A stretch of 64,000 nt of DNA, taken from Myxococcales bacterium. GTDB lineage: Bacteria > Myxococcota_A > Polyangia > Polyangiales > Houyiibacteriaceae. Of the stretch, positions 26,466 to 33,928 are shown piece by piece; the stretch's first letter is position 1, and each line of letters starts with the position of its first letter. The notes under the pieces are model-generated. The model was given only the letters and a program-made list of their open reading frames with translations. It was not told where the DNA came from and ran no database searches. Made by a program: the position numbers and the translations under genes. Where the stretch lies: contig JAOTYL010000004.1 in the NCBI GenBank assembly GCA_029861865.1, positions 62,001 through 126,000 of the forward strand, written 5' to 3'.

Positions 26466-27329
26466 TTAGTCGAATCGGGTTAGCAGTCGTGTCTCGCCGA
26501 GCTTTTCGCAGAGCGTTTCGAGGGCGGGGCGATCGACACCGCGCCACTTCATGTCGTCTAACGATTGTTCGATCGGAACGTCGAGTCTCAAGGTGGCGAG
26601 CTCTCGATAGAGCTTTGCGTCGTCGAGCATCGCGTTCAGATTCTTCGATAGCACCGCGGCGCCCCTAACCTTGATCCCCCACGCCTCGTGATCGACCGGA
26701 ACGTCCTCGACGTGACCGAACTTGGCAAGCACGGCTGCCGTGCTCTTTGGCCCCCAACGCGCAATCCCGGGGATACCGTCAGCACTGTCACCTGCGAGCG
26801 CGAGATAGTCGGGGATCGATTTGGGTGGCACGCCGAACTTGTCTCGAACCCCTCGCTCGTCCAGTGAGATCTTTCGCCGACGATCGAGAGTAACGATACG
26901 GCTACCCCGAACGCATTGGCAAAGGTCCTTATCGGGCGAGCAGATGATAACGCGTTCGACGCCCGGTGCATCGTCGAACCTCGCCGCCGCCGTCGCCAGC
27001 GCATCGTCTGCCTCGAACTCGACCATCGGCCAAGTGACCATTCCGAGTGCCTCGCTCGCTCGCTCTGCGAGTGGGAATTGCGCAACCAAGTCCGGGTCCA
27101 AATCCTCGCCGGTCTTGTAGCCGTCGAACAGCTCGTTGCGAAACGACTCAACCGTGTGATCAAAGGCGCACCCCACGTGCGTCACCTCGGGATCTTTTAG
27201 GAGCGCCGCCATCGACCGGAGGAAACCGCGTGTCGCCCCGACCTCCATTCCGCTCGGTGAGATCGCTTCGGGCGCTCCGAACCAAGCGCGAAACAGCTCG
27301 TACGTTCCGTCGACGAGGTGCACTTTCAT
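26466..27329 (-). CDS. Stand-alone 5'-3' exonuclease (PolA N-terminal / FEN-like)
   Basis: 287-residue protein matching the 5'-nuclease domain of DNA polymerase I, without polymerase. It starts MKVHLVDGTYELFRAWFGAP (metal-binding Asp at 7), carries FEADDALATAAARF (about 104-117) and CSPDKDLCQCV (about 130-140) with the acidic metal ligands, and the helix-three-turn-helix LALAGDSADGIPGIARWGPK (about 172-191), where GDSADGIPG replaces the usual GDSSDNIPG. It probably removes RNA primers or flaps in the cytoplasm. It could be the local supplement to a PolA elsewhere. The hexamer array lies between its stop and the neighbouring gene. Confidence 0.87.
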   Translation of the reverse strand: MKVHLVDGTYELFRAWFGAPEAISPSGMEVGATRGFLRSMAALLKDPEVTHVGCAFDHTVESFRNELFDGYKTGEDLDPDLVAQFPLAERASEALGMVTWPMVEFEADDALATAAARFDDAPGVERVIICSPDKDLCQCVRGSRIVTLDRRRKISLDERGVRDKFGVPPKSIPDYLALAGDSADGIPGIARWGPKSTAAVLAKFGHVEDVPVDHEAWGIKVRGAAVLSKNLNAMLDDAKLYRELATLRLDVPIEQSLDDMKWRGVDRPALETLCEKLGETRLLTRFD

Positions 27330-27534
27330 GGCCCGGTCTTACCGCAACTCGCCGTTCCAGCACGGGCGGCAGGGAGAACGATCGGCATTTCGAACACTTG
27401 TGAAACGATCTTCTAGGCCCGAGCGACCCTGCATCGAGAGGCAGCACGGCAGGTCGCAATGAGATCGGGGCTGTAACGATGAGGTGACAGTGCCCCCAAA
27501 TGTTGCGTCTTTTTTGCGAGTGCACCCCCACATC

Positions 27535-27563
27535 TTGTACCCTGTAGGTTGTGACCATACATA
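27535..27563 (+). promoter_or_regulatory. Candidate sigma70-like promoter for nrdJ
   Basis: TTGTAC (27535-27540) and TACATA (27558-27563) are 17 nt apart. Overlapping it is the imperfect dyad TAGGTT (27545-27550)/AACCTA further downstream, which could be an operator. If used, it gives a leader of about 300 nt. Nothing recognisable was found in 27330-27534. Confidence 0.35.
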
Positions 27564-27569
27564 AAATGT

Positions 27570-27876
27570 AACCTAATGCGTCTCTCGCGCGACCCTGTCT
27601 TTCGAGGGTCCCGACCCCGGGAAAATCGCCTCCGATCACCCTTCTCAACCGACTGAAATCATGAATGAAATGAAGAAAGAGCAATCGGTCGAACATTTAT
27701 GCTTGACTGGGTCGTCCCCGGGGGGCTACTTGCCAGGCTCGTCCCCTAGCGGTTGCGGTGGCAAGGAGGCTGCCAGCGCAATCCCTTGTGGGATGCTTGT
27801 GGATGGTGCGTGGACTACCTGGGGAAGGTGGGTGGCTCGCGTGGAGTGGTGAAGTGCGTCTGGTTGGAGGTATGCT
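27570..27876 (+). ncRNA. Long structured leader upstream of nrdJ (possible cis-regulatory RNA)
   Basis: About 300 nt without a convincing gene separate the candidate promoter from nrdJ. Visible hairpins are GACCCT/AGGGTC near 27590-27608, CTTGCCA (27729-27735) with TGGCAAG (27759-27765), and ATCCC-TTGT-GGGAT (27781-27794). A class II reductase gene is a natural target for B12-dependent or NrdR control, and a conserved RNA motif upstream of nrdJ genes has been described. I do not see the standard adenosylcobalamin riboswitch core here, so identity stays open. A 63-codon frame at 27661-27852 lacks a plausible protein. Confidence 0.35.
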
Positions 27877-30800
27877 GTGGCACTAGAAACTAGGGGAATG
27901 ACGAGCAATTTGGAGATCGAAGGCGCCCGGAGGGCGGAAGTGTCACAGAAGGCCGGCGGCTTATCGGTCGAACGGCAGCTCACCGAGCCTAACGAAAGCC
28001 CGCTCGATACCGTCGAGTATGTTCTCCGCGACAGCCAGATCACCAACTCGGATGGCTCGGTCGTCTTCGAGCTCAAGGGCGCGGAAGTCCCCGAGGGTTG
28101 GAGTCAACTCGCCACCGACATCGCTGTTTCCAAGTATTTCCGGAAGGCCGGGATTCATGGCGACAAGAACCGTGGCGAGAAGAGCGTTCGCGAGTTGGTC
28201 TATCGCGTGGCCCATTCGATTCGAGAGGCCGGCGAGGGCCTTGGGGGTTACTTCGCCGATGCCAAGGCGGCCGAGACCTTCGAAGCCGAGCTCTCGCACC
28301 TCTTGATTCACCAAAAGGCTGCCTTCAACTCCCCGGTTTGGTTCAACTGCGGCCTCTATCAGCGCTACGGTATCGAGGGGTCCGGCGGAAACTACGCCTG
28401 GCATCCAGAGCAAGACGTCATCTTTCAAACCGACACGGCGTACGAGCATCCGCAGTGCTCCGCGTGCTTCATCCAGGCGGTCGATGATGACCTCATGGCG
28501 ATCTACGACCTCATCAAGAACGAAGCCCGCCTCTTCAAGTACGGCTCGGGCACCGGCACCAACTTCTCCAAGATTCGCGGCAAGCAGGAAAAGCTCTCGG
28601 GTGGCGGTACGTCGAGCGGTTTGATGAGCTTCCTCGAAGTGCTCGACCGTGCGGCCGGAGCGACCAAGTCCGGCGGGACGACCCGCCGCGCAGCCAAGAT
28701 GGTCTGCCTCGACATGGACCATCCCGAGATCGTCGATTTCATCGAATGGAAAGTCCGCGAGGAGAAGAAGGCGCGAGCGCTCATCGAAGCTGGTTACGAC
28801 GCCGATTTCAACGGCGATGCCTACCACACCGTTTCGGGTCAGAACTCGAACAACTCGCTTCGCGTCACCGACGAGTTCATGAAAGCGCTTGAGACCGACG
28901 GAGAGTGGAAGACCACTTTCAGGACCACGGGGGAGGTTTCCGACACGTACCGGGCGCGGGAGCTCTGGCGGAAGATCGCGCAAGCCGCTTGGGGTTGCGC
29001 CGATCCCGGCGTCCAGTACGACACGACGATCAACGACTGGCACACCTGTCCCAACACCGACCGGATCAACGCTTCGAATCCATGCTCGGAGTACATGTTC
29101 CTCGACAATTCAGCGTGTAACCTCGCCTCGATCAATCTTTCGAAGTTCCTCGATCAGGAAGGCGGATTCGATATCGAAGGCTATCGGCAGGCCATTCGGG
29201 TGCTGATCATCGCGATGGACATCCTGGTCGACTACGCGAGCTATCCAACTCAACCGATCGCCAAGAACAGCCACGATTACAGGCCGCTCGGGCTCGGCTA
29301 CGCAAACCTCGGCACGCTCTTGATGCAGCTCGGCATCCCTTATGACAGCGACGAAGGGCGGACGATCTGCGCGGCTCTGACTTCGATTCTCTGCGGTCAT
29401 GCCTATGCGACGTCGGCCGAGCTCGCAGCGACAAAAGGGCCTTTTGCGGGTTTCCAGCGGAACCGGCAACCGATGCTGCGTGTGATGGGAAAGCATCGCG
29501 AGGCGGCTTATCGCGTCAATGAGGTAGGCGGGCCAGGCATGACCAATGGAGAACCGACCGCGTGCCCACCGGAGCTCATGGATGCCGCCCACGAGGATTG
29601 GGACCTCGCATGCAAGCTTGGGGAGATGTACGGCTACCGGAACTCGCAGACGACGGTGCTCGCGCCGACCGGAACGATCGGGCTCCTGATGGATTGCGAC
29701 ACGACGGGGATCGAGCCCGACTTTGCGCTCGTGAAGTTCAAGAAGCTTGCTGGCGGTGGTTACTTCAAGATCGTCAATCAGAGCGTTCCGAACGCGCTCG
29801 AGCGTCTTGGATACACCGCCGCGCAGGTGACAGACATCGTATCGTACGTGACGGGCACCAACACCTTCACCGGCGCACCGCACTTCGGTCGCAAGGCGCT
29901 GCTCGACAAGGGCGTAACCGAGCGTGAGCTCGAGAAGGCGGAGAGCGCGCTTCGAGGCGTGTTCGATGTTGGTTCGGCGCTGGCGCCTTGGGTCATTGGA
30001 ACCGAGGCCTACGACCGGCTCGCAATCCCCTCGGACGTCTACAACAAGCCGGGCTTTCACCTCCTTCGATACTGGGGCGTTTCCGACAAAGAGGTCGGCG
30101 AGATCAACGACGTGGTCATCGGCCGCATGACCGTCGAGGGCGCACCGCATCTTCGAGCCGAGCATCTGCCGGTGTTCGATTGCGCTAACCGTTGCGGCAA
30201 GATCGGCGAGCGGTTCATCGAGCCGATGGCCCACATCCACATGATGGCGGCAGCGCAGCCGTTCCTTTCCGGTGCGATCTCCAAGACGGTCAACCTTCCG
30301 GCAGACTCGACGGTCGAGGACGTCGAGCAGATCTACAAAGAAGGTTGGAAGCTCGGGCTCAAGGCCATCGCGCTCTATCGCGATGGGTCGAAGTCATCGC
30401 AGCCCCTCAACACCGTGGATGACTCGAACGGCGAAGAAGAAACACAGGGTGTGGCGCAGGCCCTCGAAGCTCCGGTGCGCGAATGGCTGACGCCCCCGCC
30501 GACCCGCCGACATCGGCTCCCCAAGAAGCGCCGTGGCTTCACGCAAGAAGCGCGAATCGGCGGTCACAAAGTATTCTTGCGGACAGGCGAGTACGAAGAC
30601 GGCTCTCTTGGCGAGATTTTCATCGACATGCACAAGGAGGGGGCGGCCTTCCGTTCGTTGATGAACTGTTTCGCGATCAGCGTATCGATGGGTCTACAGC
30701 ACGGCGTTCCGCTCGATGCGTATGTCAGGCAGTTCACGTTCACGCGGTTCGAGCCGCAAGGGATCGTCGAGGGTCATCCGAACATCAAGTTCTCGACGTC

Positions 30801-31152
30801 GATCATCGACTACGTCTTCCGCGTGCTCGGGGTCGAGTACTTGAAGCAGTACGACTTCGCTCAGGTGCCCCCGAAAGAGGAGCAAGAAGAGCTCCAGAAC
30901 CCAACGGACGTCGCGGCGGTGCACCGCCTCGAAGGCTCCACACCAAGTGAGCCTCCTCCGGAGATCGAGCCTGCCGAGCAGGTCACGTTCGGCTTCGACG
31001 ATAAAGCCGGCGCGCAACCCAGTCCTCTCGACCAACAACTCGGCGAGATGATGGGCGATGCACCGATGTGCGACAAGTGCGGGCACATCACGGTGCGCAA
31101 TGGGGCCTGTTACAAGTGCCTGAACTGCGGCAACTCCATGGGCTGCTCCTGA
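27877..31152 (+). CDS. nrdJ: Class II (adenosylcobalamin-dependent) ribonucleotide reductase NrdJ
   Basis: Makes deoxyribonucleotides independently of oxygen, using a B12 radical. The 1091-residue protein has the ten-stranded barrel with the substrate-reducing cysteine in HPQCSACF (about 191-198), NPCSEYMF and DNSACNLASI (about 399-416; thiyl Cys plus partner), and APTGTIGLLMDCDTTGIE (about 595-612). The C-terminus ends in a cysteine-rich zinc-ribbon-like tail (CDKCG, CYKCLNCG), about 1065-1091, typical of long NrdJ. Start GTG 27877 has GGAGG six bases upstream; ATG 27898 is an alternative. The stop codon lies inside the left arm of a long palindrome. No nrdR or other reductase subunit is adjacent. 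Confidence 0.96.
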   Translation: MALETRGMTSNLEIEGARRAEVSQKAGGLSVERQLTEPNESPLDTVEYVLRDSQITNSDGSVVFELKGAEVPEGWSQLATDIAVSKYFRKAGIHGDKNRGEKSVRELVYRVAHSIREAGEGLGGYFADAKAAETFEAELSHLLIHQKAAFNSPVWFNCGLYQRYGIEGSGGNYAWHPEQDVIFQTDTAYEHPQCSACFIQAVDDDLMAIYDLIKNEARLFKYGSGTGTNFSKIRGKQEKLSGGGTSSGLMSFLEVLDRAAGATKSGGTTRRAAKMVCLDMDHPEIVDFIEWKVREEKKARALIEAGYDADFNGDAYHTVSGQNSNNSLRVTDEFMKALETDGEWKTTFRTTGEVSDTYRARELWRKIAQAAWGCADPGVQYDTTINDWHTCPNTDRINASNPCSEYMFLDNSACNLASINLSKFLDQEGGFDIEGYRQAIRVLIIAMDILVDYASYPTQPIAKNSHDYRPLGLGYANLGTLLMQLGIPYDSDEGRTICAALTSILCGHAYATSAELAATKGPFAGFQRNRQPMLRVMGKHREAAYRVNEVGGPGMTNGEPTACPPELMDAAHEDWDLACKLGEMYGYRNSQTTVLAPTGTIGLLMDCDTTGIEPDFALVKFKKLAGGGYFKIVNQSVPNALERLGYTAAQVTDIVSYVTGTNTFTGAPHFGRKALLDKGVTERELEKAESALRGVFDVGSALAPWVIGTEAYDRLAIPSDVYNKPGFHLLRYWGVSDKEVGEINDVVIGRMTVEGAPHLRAEHLPVFDCANRCGKIGERFIEPMAHIHMMAAAQPFLSGAISKTVNLPADSTVEDVEQIYKEGWKLGLKAIALYRDGSKSSQPLNTVDDSNGEEETQGVAQALEAPVREWLTPPPTRRHRLPKKRRGFTQEARIGGHKVFLRTGEYEDGSLGEIFIDMHKEGAAFRSLMNCFAISVSMGLQHGVPLDAYVRQFTFTRFEPQGIVEGHPNIKFSTSIIDYVFRVLGVEYLKQYDFAQVPPKEEQEELQNPTDVAAVHRLEGSTPSEPPPEIEPAEQVTFGFDDKAGAQPSPLDQQLGEMMGDAPMCDKCGHITVRNGACYKCLNCGNSMGCS

Positions 31153-31274
31153 CGGGGCCCAGGCACGCCGTTCGGCGGCTTACCTCCTCGAAGCTCCGCT
31201 GCGAAATACGTTCGTATTCCTCACTCCGCTCCTGCGGGGGCGCTCGCCGATCGACGCACCTGAGCCCCGTCAGG
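31148..31274. repeat. Long imperfect palindromic element after nrdJ
   Basis: The left arm begins CCTGACGGGGCCCAGGCACG (31148-31167); the reverse complement of the right arm (ending 31274) reads CCTGACGGGGCTCAGGTGCG, 17 of 20 identical, and similarity continues inward (CCGTTCGGCG against CGATCGGCG). The centre has AATACG-TT-CGTATT near 31205-31218. The left arm includes the nrdJ stop codon TGA. A hexamer-type stretch (31277-31306) follows. As RNA this would be a stable hairpin and might end or protect the nrdJ transcript. Confidence 0.7.
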
Positions 31275-31276
31275 AC

Positions 31277-31306
31277 CCACTGACGCTCACGCTGACACTT
31301 CCACTG
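31277..31306. repeat. Short hexamer stretch (RCRCTG family)
   Basis: Reads CCACTG ACGCTC ACGCTG ACACTT CCACTG across 31277-31306, the same degenerate unit as at 26404 but in the other orientation, placed between two palindromic elements. Confidence 0.6.
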
Positions 31307-31346
31307 TTCTCGAGGAGTAGGTGCCGTGGTCCGAGTCACCGGTTGA
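31305..31346. repeat. Small palindromic element, short form
   Basis: Left end TTCTCGAGGAGTAGGTG (31307-31323) and right end CCGAGTCACCGGTTGA (31331-31346) enclose only 7 nt. The same two ends border a 152-nt element at 38791-38942. GGTG and CACC pair at the tips. Hexamer arrays lie on both sides. Confidence 0.65.
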
Positions 31347-31359
31347 CGCAGAGCGCTGT

Positions 31360-31437
31360 CACTGACGCTGGCACTGGCACTGGCGCTGGCACTGACACTG
31401 GCGCTGACACTGCCACCGACACCGACCCTGACGCTCC
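31360..31437. repeat. Degenerate hexamer array RCRCTG (about 13 units)
   Basis: Units such as GCACTG, GCACTG, GCGCTG, GCACTG, ACACTG, GCGCTG, ACACTG, then drifting copies CCACCG, ACACCG, ACCCTG. It is the reverse complement of the 26404 array. It ends 28 nt before ATG 31466. It is translatable as a Thr/Gly/Asp-rich stretch in frame with the regulator, but I regard it as upstream non-coding DNA. Confidence 0.85.
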
Positions 31438-31465
31438 GGGCGTCGTCTGTTACAGTGGGTCACGT

Positions 31466-33286
31466 ATGCCGAGCCTCAAGTGGATCGTCCCTCGAGGTCG
31501 ACCCCGCGTGTTTGCGATCTACAAGCGTGTGACGTCGATCGGTCGTGCCGGCGCCAATGACATCTCCGTCGATGAGGACTCGTTGCAAGATCACCACGCC
31601 CAAGTCGTTTTCGACGGCAGAGACTTCTCGCTCAGCACCGTAGACCCCGAGAGCGTGATTCTCGTCAACGGCAAGAAGAAGAAGAAGTCGAAGATCTTTC
31701 ACAACGACAAGCTGACCCTCGGCGACCTCGAGCTGGTTTTCTCGCTTTATGACGAGGGGTCCTCACGCGAGCGGGGTGACGCCGAAGGGTCGCAGACCTC
31801 GGAGCTCGCGGGGATGATGAAGCTCAGTGACTTCAATCGTCGGCTTCTCGAGATACGCGCGGTTCCCGACCAAATCGAGGCGCTCCTCGATGCGGTGATC
31901 GATGTGGTTCACGCCAACAAAGGCTTCGTGATTCTCCTTCGGGATGGCGATCCCGAGATCGCGGCAGCGCGGAATGTCGATCAAGAAACGATTCCAGACG
32001 CGGTTACCCAGCTCTCCGACAGCATCCTTCGGCAGTGCATCGACTCAAGGCAGCCGCTAATCGTCAGCGATGCGGTCAACGACACGATGTTCCGTTCGAG
32101 CGAGAGCGTCCTGAACCTTCAGTTGAGCTCGGTGATGGTCGCGCCGCTCATCGCACAGGGCCAGCTCCTCGGCTTGATCTACGTCGGGAACGACAACGTG
32201 GTGAACCTGTTCGAGCAGTCGAGCCTCGAGATCTTGACCGTCTTCGCGGCCCAGGCCTCGCTGATCCTACAGAACGCAATCCTGCTCGATCAGCTGATCA
32301 CCGATCGCGATCGCATGGCTGAGGAGCTCGATGCGCAGCGCTTCGGCGACATCATCGGCAGTTGCCCCAGCCTTCTTCAGGTGTTTCATCGCGTCGAGAA
32401 GGTCGCGGTCGCCAACATCAATGTGTTGATCACCGGCGAAACAGGCACGGGAAAGGAGCTGATCGCGCGTGAGCTTCATCGTCGGTCGAACCGATCGGAA
32501 AAGCCGTTCATCGTCGTCAATTGTGGTGCGATTCCCGAGAATCTGATGGAGTCGGAGCTCTTCGGTCACGTTCGTGGCGCGTTTACCGGGGCCATAGCAA
32601 CCCGCGAGGGTAGCTTCCAAGCGGCGGACGGCGGCACTTTGTTTCTCGACGAGATCGGCGAAATGCCGCTTGCGCTTCAAGTGAAGCTCCTTCGAGCCCT
32701 TCAGGAGCGCGAGGTGGTCAAGGTCGGGGATACAAAACCGCGATCGGTCGATATCCGCGTCATCGCTGCGACCAACCGTGAGCTCGAGGCCTGCATCAAG
32801 GAGGGCACGTTTCGCGAAGATCTCTACTACCGATTGAATGTGGTCAATCTCCACCTCCCGCCACTTCGGGAACGGGGCGACGACATCGTGATCCTGGCCA
32901 AGTTTCTACTCAAGAAGTACGCAACCGAGTTCGGCGCCACGGTCAAGGGCTTCACACCAAAGGCGCTCGCGGCGATGCGCGACTACGACTGGCCTGGGAA
33001 TGTCCGACAACTCGAGAACCGGATCAAGAAGGCGATCGTCCTCGCCGACAAGACACTGATCGGTGTCGATGACCTCGATCTCGGAGGCGACCAGCGACGC
33101 ACGGTCGTTCCGTTGGCCCAAGCGCGTGAGGATTTCACCCGGCAATACATCCTCGACATCCTCGAGCGAAACGGCGGCAACCGAACCCGGACGGCCCGAG
33201 ATCTCGGGGTCGACCCGCGCACGGTTTTCCGTTACCTCGAACGCGAGCCCGACGCCCCAGACCCCGGTGGGGCTGCCGGGGGCTGA
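31466..33286 (+). CDS. FHA-GAF sigma54-dependent activator (enhancer-binding protein)
   Basis: 606-residue activator that reads phosphothreonine signals instead of a receiver phosphate. Domains: FHA (about residues 15-95, with TSIGRAGANDISVDEDSLQD), GAF (about 130-275), AAA+ (about 295-530; Walker A TGETGTGKE about 324, GAFTGA about 371, GTLFLDEIGEM), and a Fis-type helix-turn-helix (NRTRTARDLGVDPRTVFRYL, about 572-591). FHA-containing activators of this type are characteristic of Myxococcota and are thought to respond to Ser/Thr kinases. The frame is open upstream through the hexamer array to 31343; I placed the start at ATG 31466 (MPSLKWIV), where the conserved protein begins. The stop overlaps a terminator-like hairpin. 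Confidence 0.9.
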   Translation: MPSLKWIVPRGRPRVFAIYKRVTSIGRAGANDISVDEDSLQDHHAQVVFDGRDFSLSTVDPESVILVNGKKKKKSKIFHNDKLTLGDLELVFSLYDEGSSRERGDAEGSQTSELAGMMKLSDFNRRLLEIRAVPDQIEALLDAVIDVVHANKGFVILLRDGDPEIAAARNVDQETIPDAVTQLSDSILRQCIDSRQPLIVSDAVNDTMFRSSESVLNLQLSSVMVAPLIAQGQLLGLIYVGNDNVVNLFEQSSLEILTVFAAQASLILQNAILLDQLITDRDRMAEELDAQRFGDIIGSCPSLLQVFHRVEKVAVANINVLITGETGTGKELIARELHRRSNRSEKPFIVVNCGAIPENLMESELFGHVRGAFTGAIATREGSFQAADGGTLFLDEIGEMPLALQVKLLRALQEREVVKVGDTKPRSVDIRVIAATNRELEACIKEGTFREDLYYRLNVVNLHLPPLRERGDDIVILAKFLLKKYATEFGATVKGFTPKALAAMRDYDWPGNVRQLENRIKKAIVLADKTLIGVDDLDLGGDQRRTVVPLAQAREDFTRQYILDILERNGGNRTRTARDLGVDPRTVFRYLEREPDAPDPGGAAGG

Positions 33287-33308
33287 CATTTGTGTCATAG
33301 GAAGCCCC
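33279..33308 (+). terminator. Nested hairpin at the end of the FHA-GAF activator gene
   Basis: GGGGCT (33279-33284) pairs with AGCCCC (33303-33308), enclosing the perfect inner hairpin TGACA-TTTG-TGTCA (33284-33297, sharing one base). TGGTTTTC follows. The short T-run makes this a fair rho-independent terminator candidate. Confidence 0.4.
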
Positions 33309-33364
33309 TGGTTTTCGTGGAATAATCCATGAAAACTGCGTATTTTCGGCGCGGGAGCCCCGGC

Positions 33365-33928
33365 ATGGCCCTTGCTTCTAAATTCCCGTGGATGGTTCTG
33401 TTTGCTTCATGCGCATCGTTGGGTCTCGCCGCCTCGAGCTCGGGCTGCATTGCGACCGATCGCATCGAATTCGAGCCGACCGAGAACTTCCCCCCCTCGA
33501 TCATCAGCCAGCCGGAGGCCGAGTTTCCGTTGAACGAGATCGGGGAGATCAATCTCGATGATCCGCTGCCGCCCGGGCAAGCGGCCGAGATGCCACTTCA
33601 AACCATCGTCCGAGACCCGAACTTCGACCAAACGCTCGAGTACAGGATCTTCCTCGACTCTCCGCCCCCGCCTGCAGCCGAGTTCCCCATTCAACAGGGC
33701 ACTGTAGAGCCCAGTGGCTTCCTCGAGCGTCCAAGCGCGTTTTTCATTCCTTACGAGGCGCTCGCCCCGGCGATCTGTCATAAGATCGAGCTGATTGTTG
33801 CGGGCGAGTTCGCGAGCGGAAGTGTCGAGCCACGGCGACCCGTCGACCCAGGTGACTTCGACCTAGTGACCTGGTGGGTCGAAGTCACAGACGACATCAA
33901 CCCAGAGATCACGCAGGGGTGTCGATGA
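33365..33928 (+). CDS. Putative lipoprotein of unknown function
   Basis: 187-residue exported protein. The signal peptide MALASKFPWMVLFASCASLG is followed by a lipobox ending SSGC (Cys near residue 27), giving outer- or inner-membrane lipid anchoring. The rest is proline-rich with no recognised domain. I chose ATG 33365 because GGGAG lies 8 nt upstream; ATG 33329 is in frame but has no ribosome binding site. Its stop overlaps the start of the following lipoprotein gene (ATGA), so the two are co-translated. Confidence 0.65.
   Translation: MALASKFPWMVLFASCASLGLAASSSGCIATDRIEFEPTENFPPSIISQPEAEFPLNEIGEINLDDPLPPGQAAEMPLQTIVRDPNFDQTLEYRIFLDSPPPPAAEFPIQQGTVEPSGFLERPSAFFIPYEALAPAICHKIELIVAGEFASGSVEPRRPVDPGDFDLVTWWVEVTDDINPEITQGCR

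Noticed and set aside
27661-27852. 63-codon frame upstream of nrdJ
   Set aside because: No ribosome binding site stands out, the sequence is Gly/Ser/Trp-rich without a family pattern, and it overlaps the structured leader.
27570-27876. Standard cobalamin riboswitch in the nrdJ leader
   Set aside because: The conserved core segments (such as GCCACTG and the B12 box) were not found, although other structure is present.
31360-31465. N-terminal extension of the FHA-GAF activator through the hexamer array
   Set aside because: The encoded Thr/Gly/Asp repeats have no counterpart in the family and the array also occurs in non-coding gaps; kept only as a finding to test.
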